From an uncultured Geobacter sp. (GTDB lineage: Bacteria; Desulfobacterota; Desulfuromonadia; Geobacterales; DSM-12255): a stretch of 64,000 nucleotides of DNA. Where the stretch lies: positions 59,719 through 123,718 of the forward strand of contig CALMBF010000155.1 of assembly GCA_937860145.1 (NCBI GenBank). Reading direction: 5' to 3'. Positions 54,641-62,583 of the stretch are shown one piece after another. The notes beneath the pieces are model-generated. The model saw only the letters and a program-made list of their open reading frames with translations, had not been told where the DNA came from and ran no database searches. A program made the translations under genes and the position numbers. Numbering within the stretch: the first letter of the stretch is position 1; each line of letters begins with the position of its first letter.

Positions 54641-55434
54641 TGAACAGGGCAACCGTCAACAAAATTGCGGCAACACTCCTCTTTCTGCTGTCGTGGGAAA
54701 TCCTGCCGCGCACCGGACTGCTCAACCCGCTGTTCGTCCCGCCACTGTCGGCGGTGCTGGTCACGATTCATGACCAGACTGTCAACGGCGCCCTGGCGAG
54801 TCATACCCTGATCAGCCTGCAGCGAGCCTTGAGCGGCCTTCTGGTTGCCGTTCTGGTCGGACTGCCGCTGGGCCTTCTGCTGGGGGGCTGGTATTCGCGG
54901 CTGCAGCAGGGGCTCGAACCGCTGATGGAGCTGCTTGCCCAGGCAAACCCGGTCATCCTAGCCCACATCATCATCTTCTTTATCGGCATCGGCGAGTCGG
55001 CCAAAATATTCATTATTGCCTGGCTCTGTATCTGGCCCATAACCTTCAGCACCATTACCGGGATCCGTACCGTTGACCGGAGCCTGCTCAAGGCGGCCCG
55101 CTCCCTCGGGCTGGGGCGCTGGCAGCTCTTTGTCAAGGTGGTGCTGCCGGCATCTGCCCCGTCAATTTTTACCGGCCTGCGCCTTGCGGCGGGCTATGCC
55201 TTCATCATGCTGATCGCCTCGGAGATGATGGGTGCCAGCAGCGGCCTCGGCTGGCTGGTGGTGCAGAGCCAGGAGAGCTACCACGCAACCCGGATCTTTG
55301 CCGGCGCCACGGTCATAACCTTCCTGGCGGTTGCCACGGACCGACTGATCAAGCTGGTCGAGGGGAGGGTGGTCGTCTGGAGCGATTCCGCCAGTCGTGA
55401 AGACTATCTGAAACTGCAGAGGGTGACGGAGTAG
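54640..55434 (+). CDS. ABC transporter permease (SsuC/TauC type), no. 4
   Basis: 264 residues, six helices, with LFLLSWEILPRTGLLNPLF near the start and ARSLGLGRWQLFVKVVLPASAPSIFTG (ARSLG, VLPASAPSIFTG) in the coupling loop. It overlaps permease 3 by one base. Together with 3 it may form a second channel using the same ATPase. Confidence 0.83.
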   Translation: MNRATVNKIAATLLFLLSWEILPRTGLLNPLFVPPLSAVLVTIHDQTVNGALASHTLISLQRALSGLLVAVLVGLPLGLLLGGWYSRLQQGLEPLMELLAQANPVILAHIIIFFIGIGESAKIFIIAWLCIWPITFSTITGIRTVDRSLLKAARSLGLGRWQLFVKVVLPASAPSIFTGLRLAAGYAFIMLIASEMMGASSGLGWLVVQSQESYHATRIFAGATVITFLAVATDRLIKLVEGRVVVWSDSASREDYLKLQRVTE

Positions 55435-55440
55435 ATTGCT

Positions 55441-55950
55441 ATGAAGCGTTCCAACGGTGTTGTGTCAGTAAAATATTTTATCCTGCTGCTGGTTGTTCTG
55501 CCGCTTTTCCCCATGGTTGCTGAGGCGCGGGCGCCCCGCATCGGGGAAAAAATCGCGGCCCTGAGCCTGCCTAACCTGGGGGGGAAGCAGATTACCACCG
55601 CCGCACAGGGGGGCAAGTCGCTAGTTGTCTATTTCTGGACCGATGCCTGCGGCTGCAGGGAGCAGCTCATTGAGCTCAAGTCATATGTCGCCGGGCTGAA
55701 AAACCGCCAGGTTATCTTTCTGGCCGTCAACGCCGGCCAGGAAAAGTCCAGGGTGGAGCGCTTCGTGGCGGAGACCGGGATTCCCTACGAAGTGCTACTC
55801 GACGAAAAGTCCCGGGTCGCACGGGACCTGTTCGGCGTCAAGGTTCTGCCGACCATTTTCATTATCGACAAAAATGGCATCCTGCGGGAGAAACTGATCG
55901 GCGTGGTGGATACGAAGAAGCTGCAGTCGCTCATCAATCGCTACCTGTAG
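55441..55950 (+). CDS. Exported thioredoxin-like (TlpA/peroxiredoxin-like) protein
   Basis: 169 residues with a signal peptide (hydrophobic residues about 10-28, ending AEARA). The thioredoxin fold is seen in GKSLVVYFWTDACGCREQ and VLPTIFIIDKNG. The active site is odd: instead of WCXXC the residues are TDACGC, leaving a CXC. Lies six bases after permease 4. A role in thiol-disulfide chemistry around sulfur uptake or the NosL/ABC module is inferred. Confidence 0.75.
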   Translation: MKRSNGVVSVKYFILLLVVLPLFPMVAEARAPRIGEKIAALSLPNLGGKQITTAAQGGKSLVVYFWTDACGCREQLIELKSYVAGLKNRQVIFLAVNAGQEKSRVERFVAETGIPYEVLLDEKSRVARDLFGVKVLPTIFIIDKNGILREKLIGVVDTKKLQSLINRYL

Positions 55951-56013
55951 GACACCACGTTATGTTTGATGAGATGAGCAAGAGGATATCCAATTCGCGG
56001 CTAGTCCGCGCTT

Positions 56014-56126
56014 AGTCCCTTCTCCCTGAGGGAGAAGGTGGCCGAAGGCCGGATGAGGGTGCAGCGATGCCGATATATCCAGTAGTTCCCCCTCACCCTA
56101 TCCCTCTTCCTCATGGAGAGGGGACT
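56014..56126. repeat. Intergenic element with terminal inverted repeats (MITE/REP-like)
   Basis: The ends are imperfect inverted repeats of about 25 bases: left AGTCCCTTCTCCCTGAGG onward, right end (reverse complement) AGTCCCCTCTCCATGAGG onward. The total length is 113 bases, with no gene inside. Short elements of this style occur in many proteobacterial genomes. It sits between the thioredoxin-like gene and the NosL-like gene. Confidence 0.6.
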
Positions 56127-56176
56127 AAAAAACATGGGAGTCGTGAATTAGAACGAATCAGGAGAGGAACCACTCT

Positions 56177-56656
56177 ATGAATAAATTCAACATTGCATCA
56201 TTTGTTGCCGTCCTTGTCCTGACCGCGTCGATTGCCCGTGCCGTAGCTCCGCAGCCGGTGAAGTCGGGAACCAGGGACAAGTGCGCCGTCTGCGGCATGT
56301 TCGTCGCCAAATATCCCGACTTTGCCGCGCAGATCCATCTGAAGAACGGGACGGTGCTGCACTTTGACGGCCCCAAGGACCTGTTTTCGTACTACCTGAA
56401 TCCGGGGCAGTACCGGCCGAAGCTGGCACCGCAGGACGTGGCGGCCATCTACGTCACCGATTACTACTCCCTGACGCCGGTCGATGCTACTACCGCCAGT
56501 TATGTCATCGGCAGCGACGTCTTCGGCCCCATGGGGAAGGAGTTCATCCCCTTTGCCAAGGCGAAGGATGCCCAGGGGTTTCTCAAGGACCACAAGGGGA
56601 AGAGCATCCTCACGTTCAGACAGATCAACCAGGGCGTGCTGAAAGGGGTGCAGTAG
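56177..56656 (+). CDS. NosL-family copper-binding-type exported protein
   Basis: 159 residues, signal peptide ending ARAV, then the NosL signature CAVCGMFV (the usual MCGM copper site) and FDGPKDLFSYY, both hallmarks of NosL. NosL delivers copper to nitrous oxide reductase, but no nosZ is in the window. With the following ABC permease and ATPase genes it looks like a NosL plus NosFY-like module with another target. Confidence 0.85.
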   Translation: MNKFNIASFVAVLVLTASIARAVAPQPVKSGTRDKCAVCGMFVAKYPDFAAQIHLKNGTVLHFDGPKDLFSYYLNPGQYRPKLAPQDVAAIYVTDYYSLTPVDATTASYVIGSDVFGPMGKEFIPFAKAKDAQGFLKDHKGKSILTFRQINQGVLKGVQ

Positions 56657-56992
56657 GTGACCGTCCGCTATTCCACCATGGCCGGCATCGGCCTGTTCTC
56701 CCTGATGCTTGTCAACGGGGGGCTGGCCGTCCACGGACGGCGGGAGGTGCGCCAGGCCAAGCCGCTGCTGGCACGCACCGGGGCGCTGGTACGTGACCTC
56801 CGGCTGACCGACCTCTGCCTGTTCACCGAGGCGAGCTATACCCGGCATCCGGGCATGGCGGATCTGCAGACGCCGTTTCAGGATTCCCCCCTCTCCATGG
56901 AACACTTCCCCAGCGGCTCCCTCACCGGACCGCCCCCCCATCTGTCCGGCGGCCTCCATCGCCGGCTGACGGTCTATCGCCATGGCCGCTAA
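56657..56992 (+). CDS. Small exported or membrane protein of unknown function
   Basis: 111 residues from a GTG directly after the NosL stop. The first 25 residues are hydrophobic (IGLFSLMLVNGGLAV), then a polar part without known motif. It overlaps the FtsX-like gene by 11 bases, so it is part of that operon. No family recognised. Confidence 0.6.
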   Translation: MTVRYSTMAGIGLFSLMLVNGGLAVHGRREVRQAKPLLARTGALVRDLRLTDLCLFTEASYTRHPGMADLQTPFQDSPLSMEHFPSGSLTGPPPHLSGGLHRRLTVYRHGR

Positions 56993-58112
56993 CCTGGAAC
57001 GGCAACGCCATATCGTCGATTTCACCGTTGCATCCCTTTTGCGCCGCAAGGGGAAAAACGGCGCCCTGCTGGCTGTCTATACCGTGATCGTCTTTCTCCT
57101 GGCATCGGTGATCTTCTTTACCCATGCCCTGAAACAGGAGGCTGCCCGGGTATTGAAGGACGGGCCGGAGATCATCGTCCAGCGCACCCTCATGGGGCGC
57201 TACAGCCCGATCCCGCGGAGCTATGCCGACGATATCCGGGAGATCGGCGGGGTCCAGTCGGTGCGTCCCCGGCTCTGGGGGTACTACTACGACGGCAGCT
57301 TCCTTGCTAACTACACCCTGATGGTGCCCGATGAAGCCCCGCCGCCCGGCGAGATCGTGCTCGGGAGCGGCATCTCGCGGCTCAGGGAGGCGTTCCCCGG
57401 CGACATCGTCGGCTTTACCGGATTTGATGGCAGGCCCCAAAGCTACCGAGTGCAGGGTCTGCTGCCGGAGGAGTCGCAACTGGTGGCGGCCGATCTGATC
57501 CTGCTGGCCGAGAGCGATTACCGGCAGCTCTCCGGCATCCCTGCCGACCAGGCCACCGACCTGGTGCTGACGGTCCGCAACCGGAAGGAGCTGGCCACCA
57601 TTGCCGAGAAGATCGTCAAACTTCACCCCGATACCCGGCCGATCATCCGCAGCGAGATCCTGCGCACCTACGATGCCCTGTTCAGCTGGCGTTCCGGCGT
57701 GGTGACGGTGCTTTTCACCATCGCGGCCCTGGCATTCGTCATCTTCGCCTGGGACAAGGCCACCGGCCTCTCCGCCGAGGAGCGCAAAGAGATCGGCGTC
57801 CTCAAGGCGGTCGGCTGGGAGAGTTCGGATGTACTGCTGCTGAAGTTCTGGGAAGGGCTGCTGGTGTCGCTCACCGCCTTCCTGCTCGGGACCGCGCTGG
57901 CCTACCTGCACGTGTTTGCCGGCACCTTTTGGCTGTTCGCGCCGGTCCTGAAGGGGTGGTCGACCCTCTACCCTGAGTTCCGCCTCACCCCCTTCATCCA
58001 TTTCGGCCAGCTGGAGGTGATCTTCCTGCTGACCGTGGTCCCCTACATCGTCACCACCATCGTCCCCTCGTGGCGGGTGGCGACCATCGACCCGGACATG
58101 GTGCTGCGATGA
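56982..58112 (+). CDS. FtsX/MacB-like ABC permease
   Basis: 376 residues. An N-terminal helix (about 25-45), a large periplasmic domain (about 50-240) and three C-terminal helices give the FtsX/MacB layout. It pairs with the next ATPase through an ATGA overlap. Such transporters often move lipoproteins or metals or do mechanotransmission rather than import. With NosL it may handle copper or a periplasmic partner. Confidence 0.82.
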   Translation: MAANLERQRHIVDFTVASLLRRKGKNGALLAVYTVIVFLLASVIFFTHALKQEAARVLKDGPEIIVQRTLMGRYSPIPRSYADDIREIGGVQSVRPRLWGYYYDGSFLANYTLMVPDEAPPPGEIVLGSGISRLREAFPGDIVGFTGFDGRPQSYRVQGLLPEESQLVAADLILLAESDYRQLSGIPADQATDLVLTVRNRKELATIAEKIVKLHPDTRPIIRSEILRTYDALFSWRSGVVTVLFTIAALAFVIFAWDKATGLSAEERKEIGVLKAVGWESSDVLLLKFWEGLLVSLTAFLLGTALAYLHVFAGTFWLFAPVLKGWSTLYPEFRLTPFIHFGQLEVIFLLTVVPYIVTTIVPSWRVATIDPDMVLR

Positions 58113-58795
58113 TCAGGGCGCAAGGAATAAGCAAAACCTTCAACGCCGGCCGTCCCAACGAATTCAGGGCTCTCCAGGATGTCTCTGTGGAGCTCCCCTT
58201 CGGCAGGACCACCATCCTCAAAGGGCCGAGCGGCTCCGGCAAGACCACGCTCCTCGGCATCATCGGCTGCATGGCCCGGCCGACCACCGGCCGCATCTAC
58301 CTGGGCGAGCGGGAGATCACCAGCCTCCCCGAGCGGTTTCTGACCGGGATCCGCCGGCAGACCTTCGGCTTCATCTTCCAGCAGTTCAACCTGATAAAGG
58401 GGCTGACCGTGCTGGAGAACGTCATGATCCCCGCCTACCCCCTGGGGGAGAAGCACGGCCTCTTGCGGCAGCGGGCCCTGGATACCCTGGAGCTGTTCGA
58501 CCTGGGGCGGAAGGCAGGAGCGAAGGTCGACTGGCTCTCCGGCGGTGAGGCCCAGCGGGTAGCCATTGCCCGGGCGCTTATCAACGACCCGCTGGTGGTC
58601 ATCGCCGACGAGCCGACCGCCCACCTGGACAGCAGACTCTCCACCGAGTTCATGGCGATCATGCGCCGCCTGAAAGGGGAGGGGAAGACCATCATCCTCG
58701 CCAGCCACGACCCGATCGTCTACGACTCGGACCTGGGAGACCTGCTCATCGAGATGCGAGACGGCCGGATAGTACGGGGCGGAGAGCGGCCGTGA
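58109..58795 (+). CDS. ABC transporter ATPase (LolD/MacB type)
   Basis: 228 residues from the ATG at 58109 (overlap ATGA). Walker A KGPSGSGKTT, Q-loop FGFIFQQFNL, signature LSGGEAQRVAIARAL and Walker B VVIADEPTAHLD are present. It is of the type paired with FtsX/MacB permeases. Overlaps the next gene by four bases. Confidence 0.9.
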   Translation: MIRAQGISKTFNAGRPNEFRALQDVSVELPFGRTTILKGPSGSGKTTLLGIIGCMARPTTGRIYLGEREITSLPERFLTGIRRQTFGFIFQQFNLIKGLTVLENVMIPAYPLGEKHGLLRQRALDTLELFDLGRKAGAKVDWLSGGEAQRVAIARALINDPLVVIADEPTAHLDSRLSTEFMAIMRRLKGEGKTIILASHDPIVYDSDLGDLLIEMRDGRIVRGGERP

Positions 58796-59787
58796 TCCTC
58801 CACCCCGGCGTCCTTTCCCTGCTGGTCTCGTCGCTGCTGACGCTGGTGATGACCTTTGCCGCCGCCGGCTTCGGCGTCCGGATCCTCCGCCACTGGGACC
58901 TAGCCAGCGGCAGTGAGCGGCAGCTTCAGCTGGAGCGCCGGACCTACCTGGTCTCCACCATCGTCAGCTACACCCTCGGCCTCCAGCTCATCTCCATATT
59001 CCTTTTCCTCCATACCGTCGATGACCTGAGTTCACTGTTCGTCGGCGCCATGTGCGCCGTCGGCTCCCTGTCGGTGGGGAGCTTCGGCTATCCGACCCTG
59101 CTACTGAAGATCGCCACCTTCCTCCTGGCCGCCCTCTGGCTGATCCTGAACCATGCCGACAGCCGGGGGTACGACTACCCCCTGATCCGGTGGAAGCAGT
59201 GGCTACTCCTCCTGCTTGCGCCGGTGATCCTGGCGGAGTTCATCAGCCAGGCGGTCTATTTCCTCGCCCTGCACCCGGATATCATCACCTCCTGCTGCGG
59301 CAGCCTCTTCAGCGTCAAAGACCGCACCATGGCCACCGAGGTGGCCAACGCGCCGCCGCTGCCGATGCTGGCCCTGTTCTACACGACTGCCGGCCTCACC
59401 ATCGCCGCCGGTCTTCGCTTCCGTCGCCGGGGGAGGGGGGCTTACCTCTTCGCGCTCCTGTCGGCGGTCCAGCTGGCGGTGGCGATCGCCTCTGTGGTCT
59501 CGGTCATCTCCCTCTATATCTACCAAATGCCTTCCCACCACTGCCCGTTCTGCATCCTGCAGAAGGAATACCTTTTCATCGGCTACCCCATCTACCTCAC
59601 CATCATGACCACCGCAGTCTGCGGCATCGGCGTGGGGATGCTGCACCGTTTCCGCCGGGCAGAAAGCCTGGGGGAGGAGCTGCCGCGCATCCAGCGTCGT
59701 CTCGCGACTGTCGCCCTCTGGTCTCTGGCACTGCAGTTGGTGCTGGCGACCCTGCCGATCGTCAGCACCGATTTCACCCTGCGCTGA
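58792..59787 (+). CDS. Polytopic membrane protein with Cys motifs
   Basis: 331 residues from a GTG start, with about eight hydrophobic segments and three cysteine landmarks: SCCGSLF, HHCPFCILQKEY and an isolated VCGIG. Position next to NosL and the ABC pair suggests a redox or copper-handling partner. I recognise no named family, although the CPFC-LQ-EY pattern recurs in NosL-associated membrane proteins. Overlaps the ATPase gene. Confidence 0.7.
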   Translation: MILHPGVLSLLVSSLLTLVMTFAAAGFGVRILRHWDLASGSERQLQLERRTYLVSTIVSYTLGLQLISIFLFLHTVDDLSSLFVGAMCAVGSLSVGSFGYPTLLLKIATFLLAALWLILNHADSRGYDYPLIRWKQWLLLLLAPVILAEFISQAVYFLALHPDIITSCCGSLFSVKDRTMATEVANAPPLPMLALFYTTAGLTIAAGLRFRRRGRGAYLFALLSAVQLAVAIASVVSVISLYIYQMPSHHCPFCILQKEYLFIGYPIYLTIMTTAVCGIGVGMLHRFRRAESLGEELPRIQRRLATVALWSLALQLVLATLPIVSTDFTLR

Positions 59788-59875
59788 TGGCAATCAAAAC
59801 GTTCTGGTAAAATCCGGCGGAAAAGATTATTAGTGGTGGGTCATGTTTGTGGGCTAAGTGTCCTGTTTGAGCGGA

Positions 59876-59911
59876 TCACCAGTTCATGCGCGTGCGCGCG
59901 TGAACTGGTGA
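59876..59911. other. 11-base inverted repeat before the orphan gene
   Basis: TCACCAGTTCA (59876-59886) and TGAACTGGTGA (59901-59911) enclose a GC-rich alternating 14-base loop. An outer partial match (GTTTGA with TCAAAC) extends it. Possibly a terminator for the previous operon without T run, or a binding site. Confidence 0.45.
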
Positions 59912-59946
59912 TGACGAGTTGGTCAAACAAAATAAGGAAGTTATAA

Positions 59947-60753
59947 GTGGATTACCGACATGAAGCACGAAAGTATTTGAAGCGCGCAGAGAATGAGCTG
60001 GGTACTTTTGACGATGATCGTTTGAAGTATGTTGTTCTTGAACTCAGAATGGCTATGGAGGCGCTCACTTACGACCGTGCACAAGCGTTCAAAGATGAAT
60101 TTCCACCATCGGAATATGAGACATGGCAACCTCGAAAGGTCATGACCATTCTTCTTGATATTGATCCAACAGCTGATTGTGATGCCACGTATTCAATCGG
60201 CAGGGAGAAGGAATACGGCGTACGGCCAGAAAAAATGGAATCACTGGGGACAGAAAAAATTCTCAACATGGAAACCATCCGAAAACACTATGATGCGTTG
60301 GGGAGTTACCTCCATGTTCCTACACTCAAGCAGGTTCGTTCTAACAAAGCACACGACTATAATAAAATCCGATTGAGGTGTGAGGAGATAGCGACTGCTG
60401 TAAAGCACGTTCTCTCATCGCCAATTTTCAATGTAACACTAGGGAGTTTTGCCAGTCTCCCGTGCATGGAGTGCGGGAAGCCCATGCGCAAGCGCATGCC
60501 ACATGGAAAAAATGAAGTTCCTGCCCAGTGTTACGAGTGTGGCGCATCTTACGTAATTATCGATAAGGGGAACAGGCAAGTTGAATGGAAGCCTCTACAG
60601 CATGAGATTCCATGTGGGAATAATAGCTGCGACCACAAAATTGTCATTTGGCATCATGAGTTAGAAGCCGGTAAAAGCTGGACATGTCCAGCATGTAATG
60701 GGCGAAATACGTTTTGTCTTGGAGTTCGTCATGAGGCTGAGTTGCAGGACTGA
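59947..60753 (+). CDS. Protein of unknown function with zinc-ribbon-type cysteines
   Basis: 268 residues from a GTG with AAGGAAG upstream. The first 160 residues are helical and resemble HEPN-like or AbiV-like helical proteins only loosely. The second part has two CXXC pairs, PCMECGK and QCYECGAS, then CGNNSCDH and WTCPACNG, which could form two zinc ribbons. Composition is AT-richer than the flanking GC-rich operons. It is probably a recent insertion unrelated to the sulfur locus. Confidence 0.6.
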   Translation: MDYRHEARKYLKRAENELGTFDDDRLKYVVLELRMAMEALTYDRAQAFKDEFPPSEYETWQPRKVMTILLDIDPTADCDATYSIGREKEYGVRPEKMESLGTEKILNMETIRKHYDALGSYLHVPTLKQVRSNKAHDYNKIRLRCEEIATAVKHVLSSPIFNVTLGSFASLPCMECGKPMRKRMPHGKNEVPAQCYECGASYVIIDKGNRQVEWKPLQHEIPCGNNSCDHKIVIWHHELEAGKSWTCPACNGRNTFCLGVRHEAELQD

Positions 60754-60777
60754 CATTATGCTATTGCACTGTCAGCG

Positions 60778-61059
60778 ATGCCCAACTCTCGGCGGCAGAT
60801 GGTCTCTGCTCTGCTTCGACGCTTGGCCTCAATACCTTTTTTTAGCAATTTAACCAACCCAAGCATGGACCGCCAAAATTATCTTCTGAGCCTCGGAGTG
60901 GATGCCGGTTTAGTTCATGAATTGCTCTTCAATCCAGAGCATCCAGAATATATTGGCACTGATTCACACCGCTTAGGGATCACTATCGGAATGCAGGCAA
61001 TATTGCAAAGACCTCTTGACAAAAAGAGGGGAAGCAGCTATACGCTATATAAGCGATAG
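60778..61059 (+). CDS. Small hypothetical protein
   Basis: 93 residues, with the first ATG of the open frame used although no clear ribosome site is visible. It includes FFSNLTNPSMDRQNYLLSLGV and a KKRGSSYTLYKR tail. Close to the zinc-ribbon gene and of the same AT-richer composition; may be part of the same insertion. No family recognised. Confidence 0.4.
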   Translation: MPNSRRQMVSALLRRLASIPFFSNLTNPSMDRQNYLLSLGVDAGLVHELLFNPEHPEYIGTDSHRLGITIGMQAILQRPLDKKRGSSYTLYKR

Positions 61060-61101
61060 GAATTAAATTGATTCGCAACAAAAGCTTTGGACCGACCGGA
61101 A

Positions 61102-61149
61102 AACCGGAGGTTCCCCGACACGATGGCGGGTGAACCTCCGGTTTTTTTT
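61102..61149 (+). terminator. Intrinsic terminator shortly before the flavoprotein gene
   Basis: Stem AACCGGAGGTTC (61102-61113) with GAACCTCCGGTT (61132-61143), an inner CCCG/CGGG pairing, then eight T. It ends 36 bases before the ATG of the flavoprotein, leaving little space for a promoter downstream, so attenuation is possible as at the NifB-like gene. Confidence 0.85.
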
Positions 61150-61184
61150 ATGCGTCCGGCACGTTATTGACAAAGGAGAGACAG

Positions 61185-61775
61185 ATGAGTGTTGTAGCGT
61201 TAATCGGATCACCCCGGCGGGACGGCAACAGTGCGGGGCTGGCGGGGGTGGTGGTCGAGGCGGCCAAAAAGGCCGGGAAAACCACCCGGACGTTTTACCT
61301 GAACGACCTGACCTACCGGGGTTGCCAGGCCTGCTACGCCTGCAAGCAGGGGCTGGATCACTGCGTGCTGAGCGACAGCGCCACGGAGATCCTCGAAGCG
61401 GTGGCAGCGGCGGAAGTGGTGATCTTCTCCTCGCCGGTCTACTTCGGGGATGTCACCGGCCAGTTCAAGCTCTTCTTCGACCGGGCCTTCTCCTATTTCA
61501 CCCCGGATTACCGGACTGCCGCAAACCCGAGCCGTCTCTCACCGGGCAAGAAGCTGGTCTTCGTCCAGTCCCAGGGACAGCCCGACCCGACGTTCTTCGA
61601 CGATCTCTATCCGCGCTACGACCGGTTCTTCAAGCGGCTCGGCTTCAGCGAAACCCATCTGATCCGGGTCGTTGGCGTCGCGGCGCCGGGGGAAGCCCTG
61701 CAGCGCCCCGAGTTCGTCAGGGAGGCCGAGAATGTTGCGGCAGGCCTGTTCAGCCAGGGAGAGGTCGACTGGTAG
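61185..61775 (+). CDS. Flavodoxin-like NADPH-dependent FMN reductase / iron-sulfur flavoprotein
   Basis: 196 residues from the ATG at 61185 with AGGAGAG upstream. The FMN loop is GSPRRDGNS and the cysteine cluster GCQACYACKQG plus HCVLSD matches iron-sulfur flavoproteins and related reductases; SSPVYFGDVTGQFKLFFDR closes the flavin site. It may supply electrons to the MarH-like reductase or to the corrinoid methyltransferase nearby; this is inference. Confidence 0.85.
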   Translation: MSVVALIGSPRRDGNSAGLAGVVVEAAKKAGKTTRTFYLNDLTYRGCQACYACKQGLDHCVLSDSATEILEAVAAAEVVIFSSPVYFGDVTGQFKLFFDRAFSYFTPDYRTAANPSRLSPGKKLVFVQSQGQPDPTFFDDLYPRYDRFFKRLGFSETHLIRVVGVAAPGEALQRPEFVREAENVAAGLFSQGEVDW

Positions 61776-61816
61776 CCAGCCGTAATTCCCAAACCATCAC
61801 CGATAAAGGAGACTGT

Positions 61817-62137
61817 ATGAGCGCAGTTCTGCTGGATGTCAATCAACTGAAGAAGTTCGACGATGCCAAAAGGCACAAGGAGACCATCTGGTCCGGCAAC
61901 GACGGCAACATCTCCCTGCTGGGGCTGAGGCCCGGCCAGGAGATCATCACCCATACCCACCACGGCAGCCACATCTTCGTCGTGGTCGAAGGGGAGGGGG
62001 AGTATCTCTCCGGCGGAAAGACCCAGCCGCTGAAGCCCGGGGTCATTGTGGTGGTGCCTGCGCATGATCACCACGGCATCAAGAACAGCTCCCAAGGGAA
62101 CCTGGTGATCGCGTCCATTACCTCGCAAGGAGACTGA
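61817..62137 (+). CDS. Small cupin-domain protein
   Basis: 106 residues from the ATG at 61817 with AAAGGA upstream. The cupin motifs are visible as ITHTHHGSHIFVVVEGEGEY and VVVPAHDHHGIKN with the metal-binding histidines. Such single-domain cupins include metal-binding and sensor-like proteins. In a unit with NifX-like and flavoprotein genes its function is unknown. Confidence 0.82.
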   Translation: MSAVLLDVNQLKKFDDAKRHKETIWSGNDGNISLLGLRPGQEIITHTHHGSHIFVVVEGEGEYLSGGKTQPLKPGVIVVVPAHDHHGIKNSSQGNLVIASITSQGD

Positions 62138-62138
62138 T

Positions 62139-62573
62139 ATGCCGACTGTTGCCGTAGCAAGCAGTGACGGGGTCACGATTAACGAACATTTCGGGCGGAG
62201 CAGGCAGTTCCTGATCTATCGGGTGGCCGATGATGGCACCTACCAGCAGCAGGAAAAGCGGGAGATTGTTCCCTCCTGCAGCTGCGGGTCACCTGGAAAG
62301 ATCCATGATGACGCCGACCACGGCCATGAAGCGACGGTTGCCCAACTGGTCGGCATCGATGCGGTCCTGGCCCTGCAGATCGGCCCCGGTGCCGTCGAGT
62401 CGCTCCAGGCCAGGGGGATCAAGGCCTTTGGCGTCAAGGGGTCCATCGACCGGGCGCTGACGTCCTATGGCAAACGGCACAAGCTGCTGGATCAGGCGCT
62501 CCCCGGCGTTTCCCACGGATGCGGTTCCGGCGGCGGCTGTGGCGGTGGCAAGGGGCGCGGTGGGTGCCGCTAG
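62139..62573 (+). CDS. NifX/NafY-family cofactor-binding protein with Cys/His-rich tail
   Basis: 144 residues. The NifX-type fold is shown by VAVASSDGVTINEHFGRSRQFLIYRV, an insertion with CSCGSPGKIHDDADHGHEA, and GIDAVLALQIGPGAVESLQARGIKAF (given as short landmarks). The C-terminus ends in a glycine- and cysteine-rich segment (CGSGGGCGGGKGRGGC), a possible metal-binding tail. NifX/NafY proteins carry NifB-co or related clusters. The NifB-like MarB upstream lacks this domain, so this protein may supply it. Confidence 0.82.
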   Translation: MPTVAVASSDGVTINEHFGRSRQFLIYRVADDGTYQQQEKREIVPSCSCGSPGKIHDDADHGHEATVAQLVGIDAVLALQIGPGAVESLQARGIKAFGVKGSIDRALTSYGKRHKLLDQALPGVSHGCGSGGGCGGGKGRGGCR

Positions 62574-62583
62574 GGGGATGACC

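Noticed and set aside
53636..54652. 338-codon open frame on the minus strand across permease 3
   Set aside because: It lies opposite a clear ABC permease, has low-complexity charged residues typical of a shadow frame in GC-rich DNA and no ribosome site.
56922..58001. 359-codon open frame opposite the FtsX-like permease
   Set aside because: Shadow frame, no hydrophobic or domain pattern, no ribosome site.
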